Assembly (NCBI RefSeq): GCF_000022085.1
Contig: NC_011894.1
Coordinates: forward strand, 1,824,501-1,888,500
Direction: 5' to 3'
Origin: Methylobacterium nodulans ORS 2060
GTDB lineage: Bacteria > Pseudomonadota > Alphaproteobacteria > Rhizobiales > Beijerinckiaceae
DNA: 64,000 nt
Part shown: positions 26,959-35,888 of the stretch, piece by piece
Position numbering within the stretch: the first letter of the stretch is position 1
Layout of the letters: every line of letters starts with the position of its first letter
Translations under genes and position numbers: made by a program
Notes under the pieces: generated by a model
What the model was told of the DNA's origin: nothing
The model's input: the letters and a program-made list of their open reading frames with translations, nothing else
The model's database searches: none

Positions 26959-27687
26959 ATGCGGCTCGATCTCCTTAAACAGCTCAACGCCGAACGCGCC
27001 GCCCGCCGGGCCACCATCCTGGTCACTTCCCTCGACGGGTCCGAGCAGCGCCTTGTGCGCGAGGCCGAGGCGGCCGCCGATCCGCTGGCGGACGAACTCC
27101 TGCGGCGGCTCGACGCGGGGAAGAGCGGCGTCGTCGAGGTGGCGGGGCGCTCCTGGTTCCTGACCGTGCAGGTGCCGCCGCCGCGCCTCGTGATCATCGG
27201 CGCCGTGCATATCAGCCAGGCGCTGGCGCCGATGGCCGCGATGGTCGATCTCGACGTCACGATCATCGACCCGCGCACCGCCTTCGCCACGCCCGAGCGT
27301 TTCCCGGGCGTCGCCCTGGTGGCTTTGTGGCCGGAGGAGGCGCTTGTCCGCCTCCCGCCCCTCGATCCCTACACGGCGGTCGCCGCGCTGACCCACGATC
27401 CGAAGATCGACGATCCCGCCCTGGAAGCGGCGCTCAAGGCCGGCTGCTTCTATGTCGGGGCGCTCGGCTCGCGGAAGACGCATGCGCGGCGCGTCGAGCG
27501 GCTGGCGGCGTCCGGCCTGTCGCAGGAGCTGATCGGACGCCTGCGCGCGCCGATCGGGCTTGAGATCGGCGCGGTGAGCCCGCCGGAGATCGCCGTGTCG
27601 GTGCTCGCCGAGGTGATCGCGGCCTTACGCCGGTCGGGTCCCTGGGAACGGACCCGCGAGAACGGACCGACGAGGGCAGGTCCATGA
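26959..27687 (+). CDS. XdhC C-terminal Rossmann-domain protein
   Basis: The product has 242 residues. The C-terminal half is the XdhC Rossmann domain (LVIIGAVHISQALAPMAAM, LTHDPKIDDPAL, FYVGALGSRKTHARR, then GLEIGAVSPPEIAVS). The N-terminal 75 residues are less conserved. Together with the preceding gene it makes a two-piece molybdenum-cofactor sulfuration or insertion chaperone. In the Oligotropha scheme the related genes are coxF and coxI. Confidence 0.9.
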   Translation: MRLDLLKQLNAERAARRATILVTSLDGSEQRLVREAEAAADPLADELLRRLDAGKSGVVEVAGRSWFLTVQVPPPRLVIIGAVHISQALAPMAAMVDLDVTIIDPRTAFATPERFPGVALVALWPEEALVRLPPLDPYTAVAALTHDPKIDDPALEAALKAGCFYVGALGSRKTHARRVERLAASGLSQELIGRLRAPIGLEIGAVSPPEIAVSVLAEVIAALRRSGPWERTRENGPTRAGP

Positions 27688-27697
27688 GGTTCGGTCG

Positions 27698-28723
27698 ATG
27701 AGATTCGGTCCCGTCCCGGTCGCTCAGTCCGTCGGGCTCATCTCGGCCCATTCGGTGCGCGCCGGCGGCGCGGTGCTGCGCAAGGGCAGCCGCATCGGGC
27801 CCGAGGCGGCGCGCCTTCTCGCCGAGGCGGGGCTCACCGAGATCGTCGCCGTGGCCCTGGAGCCGGGCGACGTTCCGGAGGACGAGGCGGCGCGCGCCAT
27901 CGCCGAGGCGGTGGCCGGGGAGGGGATCGAGATCGCGCCGGCCTTCACCGGCCGGGCGAACCTGCATGCGCGGACCGCCGGCGTGCTCGTCCTCGACTCG
28001 CGGGCGATCGAGGCCGTCAACACGGTGGACGAGGCGGTGACGCTCGCGACGCTCGCGCCGTTCAAGCCCGTGGTCCCGGGCGAGATGGTGGGAACGGTCA
28101 AGATCATCCCCTACGCGGTGGCGGGCGGCGTCCTGCAGGAGGCGCTCGGATCCGTGGCGCGCCCGGCCCTCGCGGTGGCGCCCTACCGGCGCCGGCGGGT
28201 CGCCGCGATCTCGACGCTGCTGCCCGGCCTGAAGGACAGCGTCGTCGACAAGACCCTGCGGGTGCTCGCCGGCCGCCTTGCGCCCGCCGGGGCGGAGCTC
28301 GTGTCCGATGCGCGCATCGCCCATACGGCCGAGGCGGTGACGGCCGCGCTGCGGCAGGCTGCCGGAGCGAGCGAGCTCGTCGTGGTGTTCGGCGCCTCGG
28401 CCATCGCCGACCGGCGCGACGTGATTCCGTCCGGCATCGAGGCGGCGGGCGGGCGGGTCGACCATCTCGGCATGCCGGTCGATCCCGGCAACCTCCTGCT
28501 GCTCGGACGCCTCGGCGACGTGCCGGTGATCGGCGCGCCGGGCTGCGCCCGGTCGCCGAAGGAGAACGGCTTCGACTGGGTGCTCCACCGCCTGCTCGCC
28601 GGCCTCCCGGTCGGCCGGGCCGACCTCGTCGCTCTCGGCGTCGGGGGCTTGCTCATGGAGATCGTCTCCCGGCCCCAGCCCCGCGCGGGCGGTGCACCGG
28701 AGGATCTGGAGAGCGAGGGGTGA
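27698..28723 (+). CDS. Molybdopterin-binding (MoaB/Mog-like) domain protein
   Basis: The protein has 341 residues. Its second half has the MoCF_biosynth fold pattern: VVVFGASAIADRRDVIPSGI, then GGRVDHLGMPVDPGNLLLLG and VPVIGAPGCARSPKENGFDW. The N-terminal half resembles the molybdopterin-binding proteins found in XdhC/CoxL clusters. A role in binding or preparing the molybdenum cofactor is likely, probably delivering it for cytidylylation by the next gene. Its stop overlaps the GTG start of that gene. Confidence 0.88.
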   Translation: MRFGPVPVAQSVGLISAHSVRAGGAVLRKGSRIGPEAARLLAEAGLTEIVAVALEPGDVPEDEAARAIAEAVAGEGIEIAPAFTGRANLHARTAGVLVLDSRAIEAVNTVDEAVTLATLAPFKPVVPGEMVGTVKIIPYAVAGGVLQEALGSVARPALAVAPYRRRRVAAISTLLPGLKDSVVDKTLRVLAGRLAPAGAELVSDARIAHTAEAVTAALRQAAGASELVVVFGASAIADRRDVIPSGIEAAGGRVDHLGMPVDPGNLLLLGRLGDVPVIGAPGCARSPKENGFDWVLHRLLAGLPVGRADLVALGVGGLLMEIVSRPQPRAGGAPEDLESEG

Positions 28724-29319
28724 GGGCGCCCGTCGGCATCGTGCTGCTCGCGGCGGGAATCGGCACGCGATTCGGGCCGTCCCCGAAGCTCCTGGCATGC
28801 CTCGACGGCAAGCCGCTCGTGCGTCACGCCGCCGAGGCCGCCGTCGCGGCCGGGCTCGGGCCGGTCGTCGCCGTGCTGGGGCATGCGGAGGCCGAGCTGC
28901 GCGCGGCGCTGGCGGGTCTCGACCTATGCCTCGTCTCGAACGCCCGCTACGCCGAGGGCCTGTCGACCTCGCTGCTTGCGGGGCTGGCGGCGCTGCCGGA
29001 GGAGGTCGTCGGGGCGATCATCCTGCTCGGCGACATGCCGCGCGTGGCGCCGTCCCTTCTGCGCGGCCTCGCGGCGGCCTTCCGCGAGGCGGGCGAGCAG
29101 CCTGCGGCCGTCGTTCCGGCCCGGGGCGGGCGGCGCGGCAACCCGGTGCTGCTCAATCGCCGCGTTCTCGCGGCGGGTTTCGCCGGCCTCAGCGGCGACC
29201 GCGGCGCGGGGCCGCTCCTCGCCGGGCGGCCCGATGTTCTGGAATGGGAGGCTGTGGATGCCGGGGTGCTCCTCGACGTCGATACGCCCGAGGCCCTCGC
29301 CGCGGCCGGCCGTCCATAG
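28720..29319 (+). CDS. mocA: MobA/MocA-like molybdenum cofactor nucleotidyltransferase
   Basis: The product has 199 residues and an NTP_transf_3 fold: LLAAGIGTRFGPSPKLL carries the nucleotide-binding loop and ILLGDMPRV the metal-binding Asp. RRGNPVLLNRR is typical of CTP:molybdopterin cytidylyltransferase (MocA), which makes the MCD form used by CoxL-type enzymes. The start is GTG at 28720, overlapping the previous stop (GTGA). It ends the cox-like operon and converges with exoD. Confidence 0.9.
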   Translation: MRAPVGIVLLAAGIGTRFGPSPKLLACLDGKPLVRHAAEAAVAAGLGPVVAVLGHAEAELRAALAGLDLCLVSNARYAEGLSTSLLAGLAALPEEVVGAIILLGDMPRVAPSLLRGLAAAFREAGEQPAAVVPARGGRRGNPVLLNRRVLAAGFAGLSGDRGAGPLLAGRPDVLEWEAVDAGVLLDVDTPEALAAAGRP

Positions 29320-29344
29320 CGAATCCCCGGGGGCGCCCCGAGGA

Positions 29345-30127
29345 TCAGGCGATCCCGAGGCTGAACAGGCCCACCACGGCGCTGAACACCGCGTAGACGA
29401 AGCCGAGATTCAGCAGGACCCCGAGAATCCCGACACTGAGCCCGGCCATGACGACGATCCCGTCGCGCTCCACGAGGCCGAGGCCCATCAGCGACACGGC
29501 GAGACCGAGCGGGATCTGCCCGACGATCGGTGCGGCGACGATCAGCACCAGCGCCAGCGCCAGAAGCAGCAGGCCCATGGCCCGCATGCCGACCTCGTTC
29601 TCGAACACGCGCATGCGCGGGCGCGACCAGCGCTCCAGACGGCGCAGCAGGGGCACCGCCCGGGCGACCGCCCGCTGCAGGTCCGACCGCGCGATGGAGC
29701 GGCCGAGGAGGGAGCGCGGCAGCCACGGCGCCGACATGCCGGCGGCGATCTGCGCCGCCACCAGGGCCAGCAACAGCCCGCAGATCAGCGGGATGGGCGG
29801 CGGCATCGGCAGGCAGTTCGGCAGGCCGAGCAGCACCACGAGGAGCGCGAAGGCCCTGTCGCGCAGCACCGTGACGATGTCCCCCACGGTCAGTCTGTCC
29901 GTTTCCTGCGCGGCGAGCACAGTGAGGACGTCGGAGGTTCGTGTCGGTTGGGTCAAGGGGTTCGGGCTGTCCGCTGCCTCGGTCGCGGCGCCCGCTCTAA
30001 CCTGTTCTTTCCCTTCGGCCAACCCGACCACGCGTCGGGCGGGCGATGGGTCGCAATCGGCGGCCGGCTCCAGCAGCCCGACGGTCTCCCGTGGCGCTGC
30101 TGCCATTCCCGCACGCGTGCTCGTCAT
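29345..30127 (-). CDS. ExoD-family membrane protein
   Basis: This integral membrane protein has 260 residues and belongs to the exopolysaccharide synthesis ExoD family. The N-terminal 70 residues are soluble. The core shows LTVGDIVTVLRDRAFALLVV, then LLGLPNCLPMPPPIPLICGL, a strong family signature, and helices around LLLLALALVLIVAAPIVGQI. ExoD was first tied to nodule invasion and alkaline tolerance in Rhizobium; the biochemical role is unknown. I chose the ATG at 30127; a TTG 25 codons upstream is possible. Confidence 0.88.
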   Translation of the reverse strand: MTSTRAGMAAAPRETVGLLEPAADCDPSPARRVVGLAEGKEQVRAGAATEAADSPNPLTQPTRTSDVLTVLAAQETDRLTVGDIVTVLRDRAFALLVVLLGLPNCLPMPPPIPLICGLLLALVAAQIAAGMSAPWLPRSLLGRSIARSDLQRAVARAVPLLRRLERWSRPRMRVFENEVGMRAMGLLLLALALVLIVAAPIVGQIPLGLAVSLMGLGLVERDGIVVMAGLSVGILGVLLNLGFVYAVFSAVVGLFSLGIA

Positions 30128-30213
30128 TCGAAAGCCATCCTCGCGCCCCGCGAGGAGGCACCGCGGACCTCTGAGACGAGCAAAGGGGCTTTCGTGAGGC
30201 AAAGGCCGGTCGA

Positions 30214-30483
30214 TCAGTGAATCGTGAGCACCCCATTCACCGCCCGGAACTCCGCCGGCTTGATCAGTTGCGAGTGGGACACACGCACCGAGTGCAGCGG
30301 GCCGTCGAGTTCGCGCTCCCAGAACGCCAGGAAGTCGTGCAGCACGGGGAATTTCGGGGCGAGGTCGTAATCCTGCCAGACATAAGTCTGCAGCACGTCC
30401 GGGTGATCGGGAAGGCGGTAGAGGATCTGCGCGGTGGTCAGGCCATATCCCTCAAGCTGACGCAGGAACTCCCTGGATACCAT
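30214..30483 (-). CDS. usg: Usg family protein
   Basis: The product has 89 residues and matches the alphaproteobacterial Usg protein named from upstream of the tryptophan operon in Caulobacter: MVSREFLRQLEGYGLTTAQI, QTYVWQDYDLAPKFPVLHDF and FWERELDGPLHSVRV are highly conserved. Its function is unknown. A GGAGGGAGGT ribosome site precedes the ATG at 30483. It is not next to trp genes here. Confidence 0.93.
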   Translation of the reverse strand: MVSREFLRQLEGYGLTTAQILYRLPDHPDVLQTYVWQDYDLAPKFPVLHDFLAFWERELDGPLHSVRVSHSQLIKPAEFRAVNGVLTIH

Positions 30484-30856
30484 CGGACCTCCCTCCTCGG
30501 CCGCGGCACTGCTGCCGCGCACCACGCTGACGAACGATCAGATGATGGAGTGAAGGGGCCGCCAAGCTCAAGATCAAAAATCAGCTTTCGCGTTCAAAAA
30601 CAAGGCTTTGGCAGCATTTATTGAAGACTGCTAGCAAAGCCTGCGGGCAGGCGTCGCCCTCATGCCGGCGGAAGCGCCTCCTGGCAAGCCCGATCGTGCC
30701 CGTGCGGGTGGAACGACCGCGAGACCTGTAATTCCCTTGCGGTAGATCCTTGACTTGGCTGTAAATGGAAAGGAGTTTTCCACTTGTGCCTCGTCCTGAT
30801 CCCGGTGCCTCCCTCTGCCGACGCGAAGGCTGACCCGCATCCGCCATGTCCTCGCC
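30484..30856 (+). promoter_or_regulatory. Divergent intergenic region with candidate bcsS promoter
   Basis: This 373-base gap is less GC-rich than its neighbours. A hairpin at 30604-30641 pairs GGCTTTG with CAAAGCC, with an inner GCAG/CTGC-like match. A candidate promoter for the plus strand is TTGCGG (30737-30742), a 17-base spacer and TGTAAA (30760-30765). It is followed by a strong AAAGGAG ribosome site at 30769-30775 just ahead of TTG/GTG codons at 30784-30788, which are not in the frame of the annotated bcsS gene. Confidence 0.4.
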
Positions 30857-31570
30857 GTGCTTCCCGGCGGCGTCGCCGCGGCCTGGGCGGGGCCGGCTCG
30901 GGCCGATCAGCGGGCCGAGGCTCGCGCGGTCCTGTTCGGCAGCCTCGATGCCGGAGCTTCCACCTTCGTCAACGGCGGCGCCAAGTTCGCGCCGGGCGGC
31001 CTTGCCGGCGACGGCTTCGTCCTGCTCGGGAGCCTCGGCTACGGCCTGCGTTCCGAGCGGGACCGGGATGATCCGGAGGCGCGGGCGGGGATCCGGCCGC
31101 CGCGCGTCCTGCGCCACACGGTGCTCGGCAGCGCGCTCGGCGGGTGGCAGTGGCAGCGGGACTGGGGCGTGGCCGCGGTCTTCGCCGGCCCCGAACTGTC
31201 GTTCGAGGTACTGGGCGGCAGCGGCCTCGCGCGGCTGCCGGCGCCCCGGCTCGGTCTTCGCCTCCACGCCGAAATCTGGGCCCGCCCGAGCGAGGCGACG
31301 CTCCTGACCGTCACGGCGATCGCCGGCACTGCCCGCGGCGACGCCTGGAGCCGCATCTCCTGGGGCTGGCGGGCGTGGTCGTCCTATCTCGGGCCCGAGG
31401 CGGCGCTCTATGCCGACCGCACCGGCTACCGGAAGTGGAGCCTCGGCCTCCACCTCACCGACTTCACCCTGGCGCAGGTGAGCGGCCGCATCTCGGCGGG
31501 CTGGCTCTACGAGGAGCGGATCCAGCGTCCCGGCCTCTATCTCTCGGCCAGCCTCTGGATGCCTCTGTGA
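30857..31570 (+). CDS. bcsS: Cellulose biosynthesis protein BcsS-like
   Basis: The 237-residue product resembles the BcsS family of outer-membrane-associated proteins encoded near cellulose synthase genes in alphaproteobacteria. Family-like sequence is LFGSLDAGASTFVNGGAKFA, then GDGFVLLGSLGYGLR, and repeated beta-strand patterns to the C-terminus. No bcsA or bcsB is in the window. The start is uncertain: GTG at 30857 leaves a short signal sequence ending near PARADQ, while the open frame extends upstream through basic residues without a normal start codon. A good ribosome site at 30769 fits only another frame, which suggests a possible frameshift in the signal peptide. Confidence 0.7.
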   Translation: MLPGGVAAAWAGPARADQRAEARAVLFGSLDAGASTFVNGGAKFAPGGLAGDGFVLLGSLGYGLRSERDRDDPEARAGIRPPRVLRHTVLGSALGGWQWQRDWGVAAVFAGPELSFEVLGGSGLARLPAPRLGLRLHAEIWARPSEATLLTVTAIAGTARGDAWSRISWGWRAWSSYLGPEAALYADRTGYRKWSLGLHLTDFTLAQVSGRISAGWLYEERIQRPGLYLSASLWMPL

Positions 31571-31757
31571 GGCTCGGCCGGCTTCCGCGACGGCGCACGT
31601 GAAGCAGGCGCCGAGCCGGGTGGCGTGGCCCCGGGCCGCACCCCTTTCCGCAGGCGCCGCCGCATCATTTTGCCGCCCGACCGTGGGACAGTGCGGTGAA
31701 TGGTGCTTAGGTATGACGGTATCGGCGCAGGCCGGCGCATCCGGGAGGTCACGGGGC

Positions 31758-32624
31758 ATGAAGTTCGCCTTCGCGGGAATCGACTTTCTCGGCGGCGTCT
31801 TCGAGGCCCTGACGGGTGCCGGCTGGCAGCCGATCAAGCTGTTCACGCGCCCCTGCGACGGCATCTACGACTTCAACGACGTCGTGGTGGCGCAGGCCCG
31901 GCGGCACCGGGTGCCGATGCAGCTCTCGCGCCTGCGGGCCTCGGACATCGATGCGCTCACCGCCGAGCACGGCCGCGACTGGGCCCTCGTCGTCGCGGGA
32001 TATCCCTGGCTCGTCACCGGCTGGCCGGGCCGGGTGCGCTACGCCCTCAACTTTCATCCCTCGCCGCTGCCGGACGGCCGCGGCCCCTACCCGTTGTTCA
32101 AGGCCATCCTTGATGCCTACGAGACCTGGGGCGTGACCGCCCATGTCCTAGCGGAAGAGGGCTTCGACACCGGCGACATCCTGGCCCAGGAGGTCTTCCC
32201 GCTCTCGCCGCTGGAGACGCACGAGACGCTGCTCGCCCGCTGCCAGATGGCGGCGATGCGCCTTGCGGCCGGGCCGATCGCCCGCGAACTGCCCGCCCGC
32301 TGGCGCGCCGCCGAGCCGCAGGGCGACGGCGCCTACTGGCCGCGGGTGACGGATGCGGACCGGACCCTCGATTTCCGCCAGCCGGTGGCCGCGGTGCTGC
32401 GCAAGGTGCGCGCCTTCGGCGCTATCGAGACGGTGGCGCGGCTCAACGACACCCGCGTCTTCGTGGCCTCCGCCGACGGCTGGACCGAGCCGCACCGCCA
32501 CGCCCCGGGGACGATCGTCCACCGGCATCGCCGCCACGTGCTGGTGGCGGCCCGCGACGGCTACGTCCAGATCACGCGCTGGAGCACGCTGCCGCTCTCG
32601 GAAGCGGGCCATACCGGCCGCTGA
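31758..32624 (+). CDS. Formyltransferase, Fmt-like
   Basis: The product has 288 residues. The N-terminal formyl_trans_N domain carries the Asn-His-Asp triad: Asn98 and His100 in NFHPSPLPDGRGP, and Asp140 in EGFDTGDILAQ. A C-terminal Fmt_C-like domain follows (about residues 205-285). This architecture transfers a formyl group from 10-formyl-tetrahydrofolate. It is shorter and more divergent than true methionyl-tRNA formyltransferase, so a sugar-nucleotide or other amine acceptor is possible. The start at 31758 follows GGGAGGTC. No related pathway genes are adjacent. Confidence 0.85.
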   Translation: MKFAFAGIDFLGGVFEALTGAGWQPIKLFTRPCDGIYDFNDVVVAQARRHRVPMQLSRLRASDIDALTAEHGRDWALVVAGYPWLVTGWPGRVRYALNFHPSPLPDGRGPYPLFKAILDAYETWGVTAHVLAEEGFDTGDILAQEVFPLSPLETHETLLARCQMAAMRLAAGPIARELPARWRAAEPQGDGAYWPRVTDADRTLDFRQPVAAVLRKVRAFGAIETVARLNDTRVFVASADGWTEPHRHAPGTIVHRHRRHVLVAARDGYVQITRWSTLPLSEAGHTGR

Positions 32625-32780
32625 CCGATGCCGCCGCTGCACCGCAGGAGCGACCGGCCGCAGTCGCTCTGCGCTCCGTGAGGGCACGAGGCGGGCCCGT
32701 CTCCCAATCGACATGGCGACGTGCTAGCCGGCCCTTACGTCAGGGTCGAGGGCCCGGGTGAGCGATCGGCAGGAGGAAGC

Positions 32781-34276
32781 GTGCGGAAAGCATGCGGGAT
32801 CGCGATCGGCCTCGCCCTTCTCGCGACGTCGTCGGCCCGGGCGCAGCTCTCGCCGGAGGAGGTGGCCCGGATCACGGGGGAACCCGCGGCGATCGGCTCG
32901 CCCTTCGGGGCCGGTGTGGCGATCCGCAGACCTCCGTGGCGCAGCCGGACACTTCCGCCAAGCCCTCGGCCAACCTCAACACCTCCATCGCCGACCAGCT
33001 CGGGCCTGCGGGCGATCCGGGCGGGTACCGCGCCTTCCTGAAATCCAAGGGCATCGAGTACAGCCTCACCTATATTGGCGAGGTGCTCGGCAATGCCACA
33101 GGCGGGGCGCGCCGCGGCGCCATCGTCGAGGGCCGGCTCGACCTGCAGCTGGACATCGACCTGGACAGGCTCGCCGGCTGGAGGGGCGCCAGCCTCCACG
33201 CCAATGCCTACCAGATCCACGGCACCGGGCTGTCGCGCTCCTACGCCGGCAACCTCATCACGGTGAGCGCCATCGAGGCGCTGCCGTCCTCGCGGCTCTA
33301 CGAAGCATGGTTCGAGCAGAAGCTGTTCGACGATCAGCTCGCCCTGCGCATCGGCCAGCTCGCCGCCGACACCGAGTTCGCGGTCAGCCAGACCGGCACC
33401 CTGTTCATCAACTCGACCTTCGGCTGGCCGAACATCATGGCGGCGATCCTGCCGAGCGGCGGGCCGATCTACCCGCTCGCGACGCCAGGTGCCCGCATCA
33501 AGTACGTGCCCAGCAGGAACCTTTCATTTCAGGCCGGCATCTACAACGGCGACCCGGCCGGGCCTGACCGCCTCGGCCTGGTGCCCGACCCGCAACGGCG
33601 CAACCACACCGGCACGAGCTTTCGGTTGACCGATCCGCCGCTGGTCATCGCCGAGATGTCCTACGCCTACAACATCGAGAAGGGCGCCTCCGGCGAGCCC
33701 GGCACCGTAACGCTCGGCGGCTGGTATCATGTCGGCCGCTTCAACTCGCTCAGCCTCGACACTGCCGGACGCGCGCTGGCGGATCCCGAGGCGACGGGGA
33801 ACGGTCGCCGCTTCCGGGGCAACAACGGCCTCTACGGAATCATCGACCAGACCATCTACCGGGAGCCGGACGACCCGAACGACGGTGCCAGTATGTTCCT
33901 GCGCCTCTCGGGCTCCCCGGGCGATCGCAACCTGCTCGACGTCTACGTGGATGCCGGCATCGCCTACAAAGGCCTGTTCCCGGGCCGCTCCGACGACACG
34001 CTGGGCGTAGGCTTCGCGCTCTCGCGCTTCTCTCCTGCGGCCCGACGGGCGGATCTCGCTGCGATCGCGCTCGCGGGCGTCGCGCAGCCGCGGCGGAGCG
34101 CCGAGGCAGTGCTGGAGGCCACCTACCAGGCCGTGCTCGGCCCCGGCGTGACGCTCCAGCCCGACTTCCAGTATGTGTTCAAGCCGAGTGGTGGCGTGCT
34201 CAATCCGCGCTATCCGGAATTCGGGCGGGTGAAGAACGCCGCCGTGTTCGGCCTGCGGGCGACGATCCGGTACTGA
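32781..34276 (+). pseudogene. oprB: OprB-type carbohydrate porin, broken by a frameshift
   Basis: The gene starts with GTG at 32781 behind a strong AGGAGG site and encodes a signal peptide (RKACGIAIGLALLATSSARA) and the start of the mature protein (QLSPEEVARITGEPAAIGSP). Around 32918-32930 the homologous reading frame jumps by minus one base. The remaining roughly 450 codons, from PQTSVAQPDTSAK onward, encode the OprB beta-barrel (SYAYNIEKGA, LGGWYHVGRFNSLS, the C-terminal aromatic GLRATIRY). The barrel frame has no signal peptide of its own. A one-base loss or a sequence error explains this. If real, the porin for sugar uptake is not exported. Confidence 0.8.
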
Positions 34277-34291
34277 TACCGGATCCGGGCC

Positions 34292-35524
34292 TCACGCCCG
34301 CCGCAGCGCCAGCGCCGCCGCGCTCGCCGCAGAGAGCAGCGTCACCGCCACCGGCGTCGCGCTGCCGTCGTGCCACGCCGCGACCGAGAGCGTGAACAGA
34401 GCGCCGAAGGCCATCTGCAGGAAGCCGTAGAGGCTCGAAGCGGCGCCCGCCGCGTGGGGATCGACGTTCATCAGCCCCGCCACCGCATTGGGACCGAGGA
34501 TCCCGATGCCGACCGCGTAGAGCACGAGGGGCAGGATCAGGGTCGAAACCGAAAGCGACCCGCTGCGGTCGATGGCGAGCAGCGCCAGCGCCCCGGCGAA
34601 GCAGAGCGCGTTGCCCTGGCGGGCCGCCCGCCGGGTCGGCACCCGCCCGGCCAGCCTCCCGGCGATCCAGGCGCCGGCCACCATGCCGGCGACGACGAGC
34701 AGGCAGTCGAGCCCGACCTCCTGCGGCGAGCGGCCGAGGCGCTCGCCGAGCAGGAAGGGCGCGACGGCCAGGAAGGCATAGAGGCTCGTGCCCGCGCAGG
34801 CTCCCGCCACCACATAGGCCCGGTAGACCGGGGCGCCGAGGAGCCGGAGATAGGCCGCACCCACGGCGGAGAGGCCGGGCAGGGCCACGGGCCGGCGGTT
34901 GGTCTCGGGCAGCGTCGCGACGACGAGGAGCCCCAGCGCGGCGACGACGGCGGCGAGCAGCACGAACACCGCCCGCCAGCCGAAGGCCCCTCCCACCACC
35001 CCGCCGATCGCCGGGGCCAGTGCCGGGGTCAGCGTCATCGCCATGGTCAGGATCGCTAGCTTGCGCGTGGCGTCGGCAGCGGTCGAGACGTCGCGCACCA
35101 TTGCGCGGCCGAGGACGAGGGAGCCACAGGCGCCGAGGGACTGCAGCACGCGGGCGGCCACCAGCACGCCGATGCTGCGGGCGGGGATCGCGAGGAGGAG
35201 CCCCGCGAGATAGAGCGAGAGGCCGGCGATCAGCACCGGGCGGCGCCCGTAGCGGTCGGAGAGGGGCCCGTAGACGAGCTGCCCGCAGGCGAGCCCGACG
35301 AGGTAGAGTGTGATGGTGAGCTGCGCCGCCACCGGCGAGGTGCCGAGATCCGCCGCCGCCGCCGGCAGGACCGGCACGAAGATGTGGAGCGCCACGGTCC
35401 CGGTCATCGTCACGGCAACGAGCAGCGGCAGAGGGGCCCGGACGGGCGCGTTCTTCAGCACGATCGGGTCCGGTCCCCTTCGATCCCGCGGAGGCTCCGC
35501 CCCACGGGCCGCCATGGCAGCCAT
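34292..35524 (-). CDS. Bcr/CflA-family drug-resistance MFS transporter
   Basis: This is a 12-helix major facilitator of about 410 residues. The motif-A loop GPLSDRYGRRPVLIAG after helix 2 and LQSLGACGSLVLGRAMVRD (motif region of helix 4) are typical of the Bcr/CflA bicyclomycin/chloramphenicol efflux subfamily. Drug:proton antiport at the inner membrane is expected. Several in-frame starts exist; the ATG at 35524 (MAAMAARG) is a compromise, and MAARG three codons on is equally possible. It ends 15 bases from the convergent porin gene. Confidence 0.9.
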   Translation of the reverse strand: MAAMAARGAEPPRDRRGPDPIVLKNAPVRAPLPLLVAVTMTGTVALHIFVPVLPAAAADLGTSPVAAQLTITLYLVGLACGQLVYGPLSDRYGRRPVLIAGLSLYLAGLLLAIPARSIGVLVAARVLQSLGACGSLVLGRAMVRDVSTAADATRKLAILTMAMTLTPALAPAIGGVVGGAFGWRAVFVLLAAVVAALGLLVVATLPETNRRPVALPGLSAVGAAYLRLLGAPVYRAYVVAGACAGTSLYAFLAVAPFLLGERLGRSPQEVGLDCLLVVAGMVAGAWIAGRLAGRVPTRRAARQGNALCFAGALALLAIDRSGSLSVSTLILPLVLYAVGIGILGPNAVAGLMNVDPHAAGAASSLYGFLQMAFGALFTLSVAAWHDGSATPVAVTLLSAASAAALALRRA

Positions 35525-35635
35525 GCGCACGGGCGCGCCGGCGCGGCGCGCCCGTGCCAAGAATTCGATCCTATGTCCGGCCCGGAGAGAAACCGCCATG
35601 CCGGGGAGGCATGGCAGGGTTCCGCCGCCGCACCG

Positions 35636-35848
35636 TCAATTGAGGCGCGGCTCGGATTGCGCGTCGTCGCGCCCGAACTCGCGGAAGACCGCCCAGGCGG
35701 CCTGGATCAGCGCCTGAACCGACGGCAGGTCGTTCATTGGAGAGCCGGACAGGTGCTGCAGATCGAGGGCGGCAGCGGCGGCGCGCAGGACGCAGAGTTC
35801 CGTGTGAACGTCCGACAGGCGCAGGGAATCGTGGTCTTCGTGGATCAT
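35636..35848 (-). CDS. Small protein downstream of luxI
   Basis: The predicted protein has 70 residues: an acidic start (MIHEDHDSLRLSDVHTELCV), a helix-prone Ala/Leu middle and a conserved-looking end (PSVQALIQAAWAVFREFGRD). I do not recognise it. It follows luxI on the same strand with a 40-base gap and has GAGGAA upstream of its ATG, so it is probably cotranscribed. Small proteins encoded next to luxI genes in other bacteria sometimes modulate quorum sensing, but no homology to them is seen. Confidence 0.6.
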   Translation of the reverse strand: MIHEDHDSLRLSDVHTELCVLRAAAAALDLQHLSGSPMNDLPSVQALIQAAWAVFREFGRDDAQSEPRLN

Positions 35849-35888
35849 CGGGGATTCCTCGGAAGGAGGGTTGAGGTTTGGGGGGAAG

